Part shown: piece by piece, positions 63,880 to 64,000 of the stretch
Position numbering within the stretch: position 1 is the stretch's first letter
Layout: each line of letters starts with the position of its first letter
Source of the DNA: Austwickia sp.
Lineage (GTDB): Bacteria > Actinomycetota > Actinomycetes > Actinomycetales > Dermatophilaceae
NCBI GenBank assembly: GCA_016699675.1
Contig: CP064985.1
Location: 2,542,001-2,606,000, forward strand
DNA length: 64,000 bases
Direction of reading: 5' to 3'
Position numbers and translations under genes: made by a program
Notes under the pieces: model-generated
Told to the model about the DNA's origin: nothing
The model's database searches: none
Seen by the model: the letters and a program-made list of their open reading frames with translations, nothing else

Positions 63880-64000
63880 TCAGCCGATCGCCTCGACCGC
63901 GCCGCGGGCGCGGCCCTGGGCGGCGGTGGCCGTCTCGTCATTGCGGGTCAGGGTGGACTTGACGAGGTCGATGATGGTGCGCACCTCGTGGCTCGCGTTC
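63880..64000 (-). CDS. 3' end of a WXG100-like small protein (truncated by window edge)
   Basis: Only the last 39 codons lie in the window: NASHEVRTIIDLVKSTLTRN followed by DETATAAQGRARGAVEAIG and stop. The helix-rich end and position ahead of the DUF6507-like and toxin-like genes fit a WXG100-like secretion partner. The WXG turn itself would be beyond the window. Confidence 0.5.
   Translation of the reverse strand, partial: NASHEVRTIIDLVKSTLTRNDETATAAQGRARGAVEAIG

Overview
The window is GC-rich DNA (about 70% or more G+C by eye) from an actinobacterium. The signs are strong G/C bias at third codon positions, a mycothiol-dependent (MDMPI-type) enzyme, type VII secretion genes (WXG100, EccD, EspI-like ATPase), an mprA-mprB-pepD-like stress locus, two DUF3349 genes, a DUF3263 gene, and groEL behind CIRCE operators. 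The genus cannot be named from sequence alone. A Micrococcales-type actinomycete is my guess.

Layout. 1-7304: the tail of a catechol meta-cleavage operon (acylating acetaldehyde dehydrogenase, hydroxy-oxovalerate aldolase, oxalocrotonate decarboxylase, tautomerase, hydroxymuconic semialdehyde dehydrogenase). It runs into a two-gene split PEP-synthase-like pair resembling aryl phosphate synthases (CreHI or phenylphosphate synthase type); the first of these genes carries a frameshift. 7426-14859: a PadR/membrane-protein pair, a nucleotidyltransferase, a DUF4870 protein, an acyl-CoA dehydrogenase, a glutamate-cysteine ligase with a zinc-ribbon tail next to a class II glutamine amidotransferase, and an MDMPI-type protein. 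14919-21182: the complete selenocysteine machinery (selB, selA, tRNA-Sec, selD) with a DUF402 gene and a MerR/B12-type regulator among them. 21284-23912: a CHAP lipoprotein, an AbiEi-like gene and four copies of a 68-bp palindromic element, three of them in tandem ~245-bp units. 24039-32842: a formate dehydrogenase operon (fdhG with a UGA selenocysteine codon and SECIS-like hairpin, Fe-S subunit, NrfD-type membrane subunit, OFA-type transporter). Here fdhG is split by a decayed IS3-family element. 33038-44925: ribokinase, threonine aldolase-like enzyme, SRPBCC protein, SGNH hydrolase, uracil-DNA glycosylase, a MacB/FtsX-type ABC exporter, a frameshifted chemotaxis receptor and DUF3263. 44931-54087: a FadH-like reductase with a large insertion, groEL with two CIRCE operators and a duplicated 3' end, an EamA transporter, DUF3349 paralogues and a phosphate transporter. 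54242-64000: WXG100, HtrA/PepD, a two-component system, and a type VII secretion locus whose ATPase gene and toxin-like gene run into each other tail to tail. The toxin-like gene is also cut by an IS5-family element with a CTAG target duplication.

How the parts fit. All cis and trans factors for one selenoprotein lie within 18 kb of the only selenoprotein gene seen, and that gene is broken by an insertion sequence, so the Sec machinery may have lost its local client. Single-base indels recur in G/C-rich tracts (near 6115, 30165, 30350, 30640, 42390, 44336, 44403 and 61130). Each broken gene could therefore reflect either real decay or residual sequencing error, and I flag this rather than choose.
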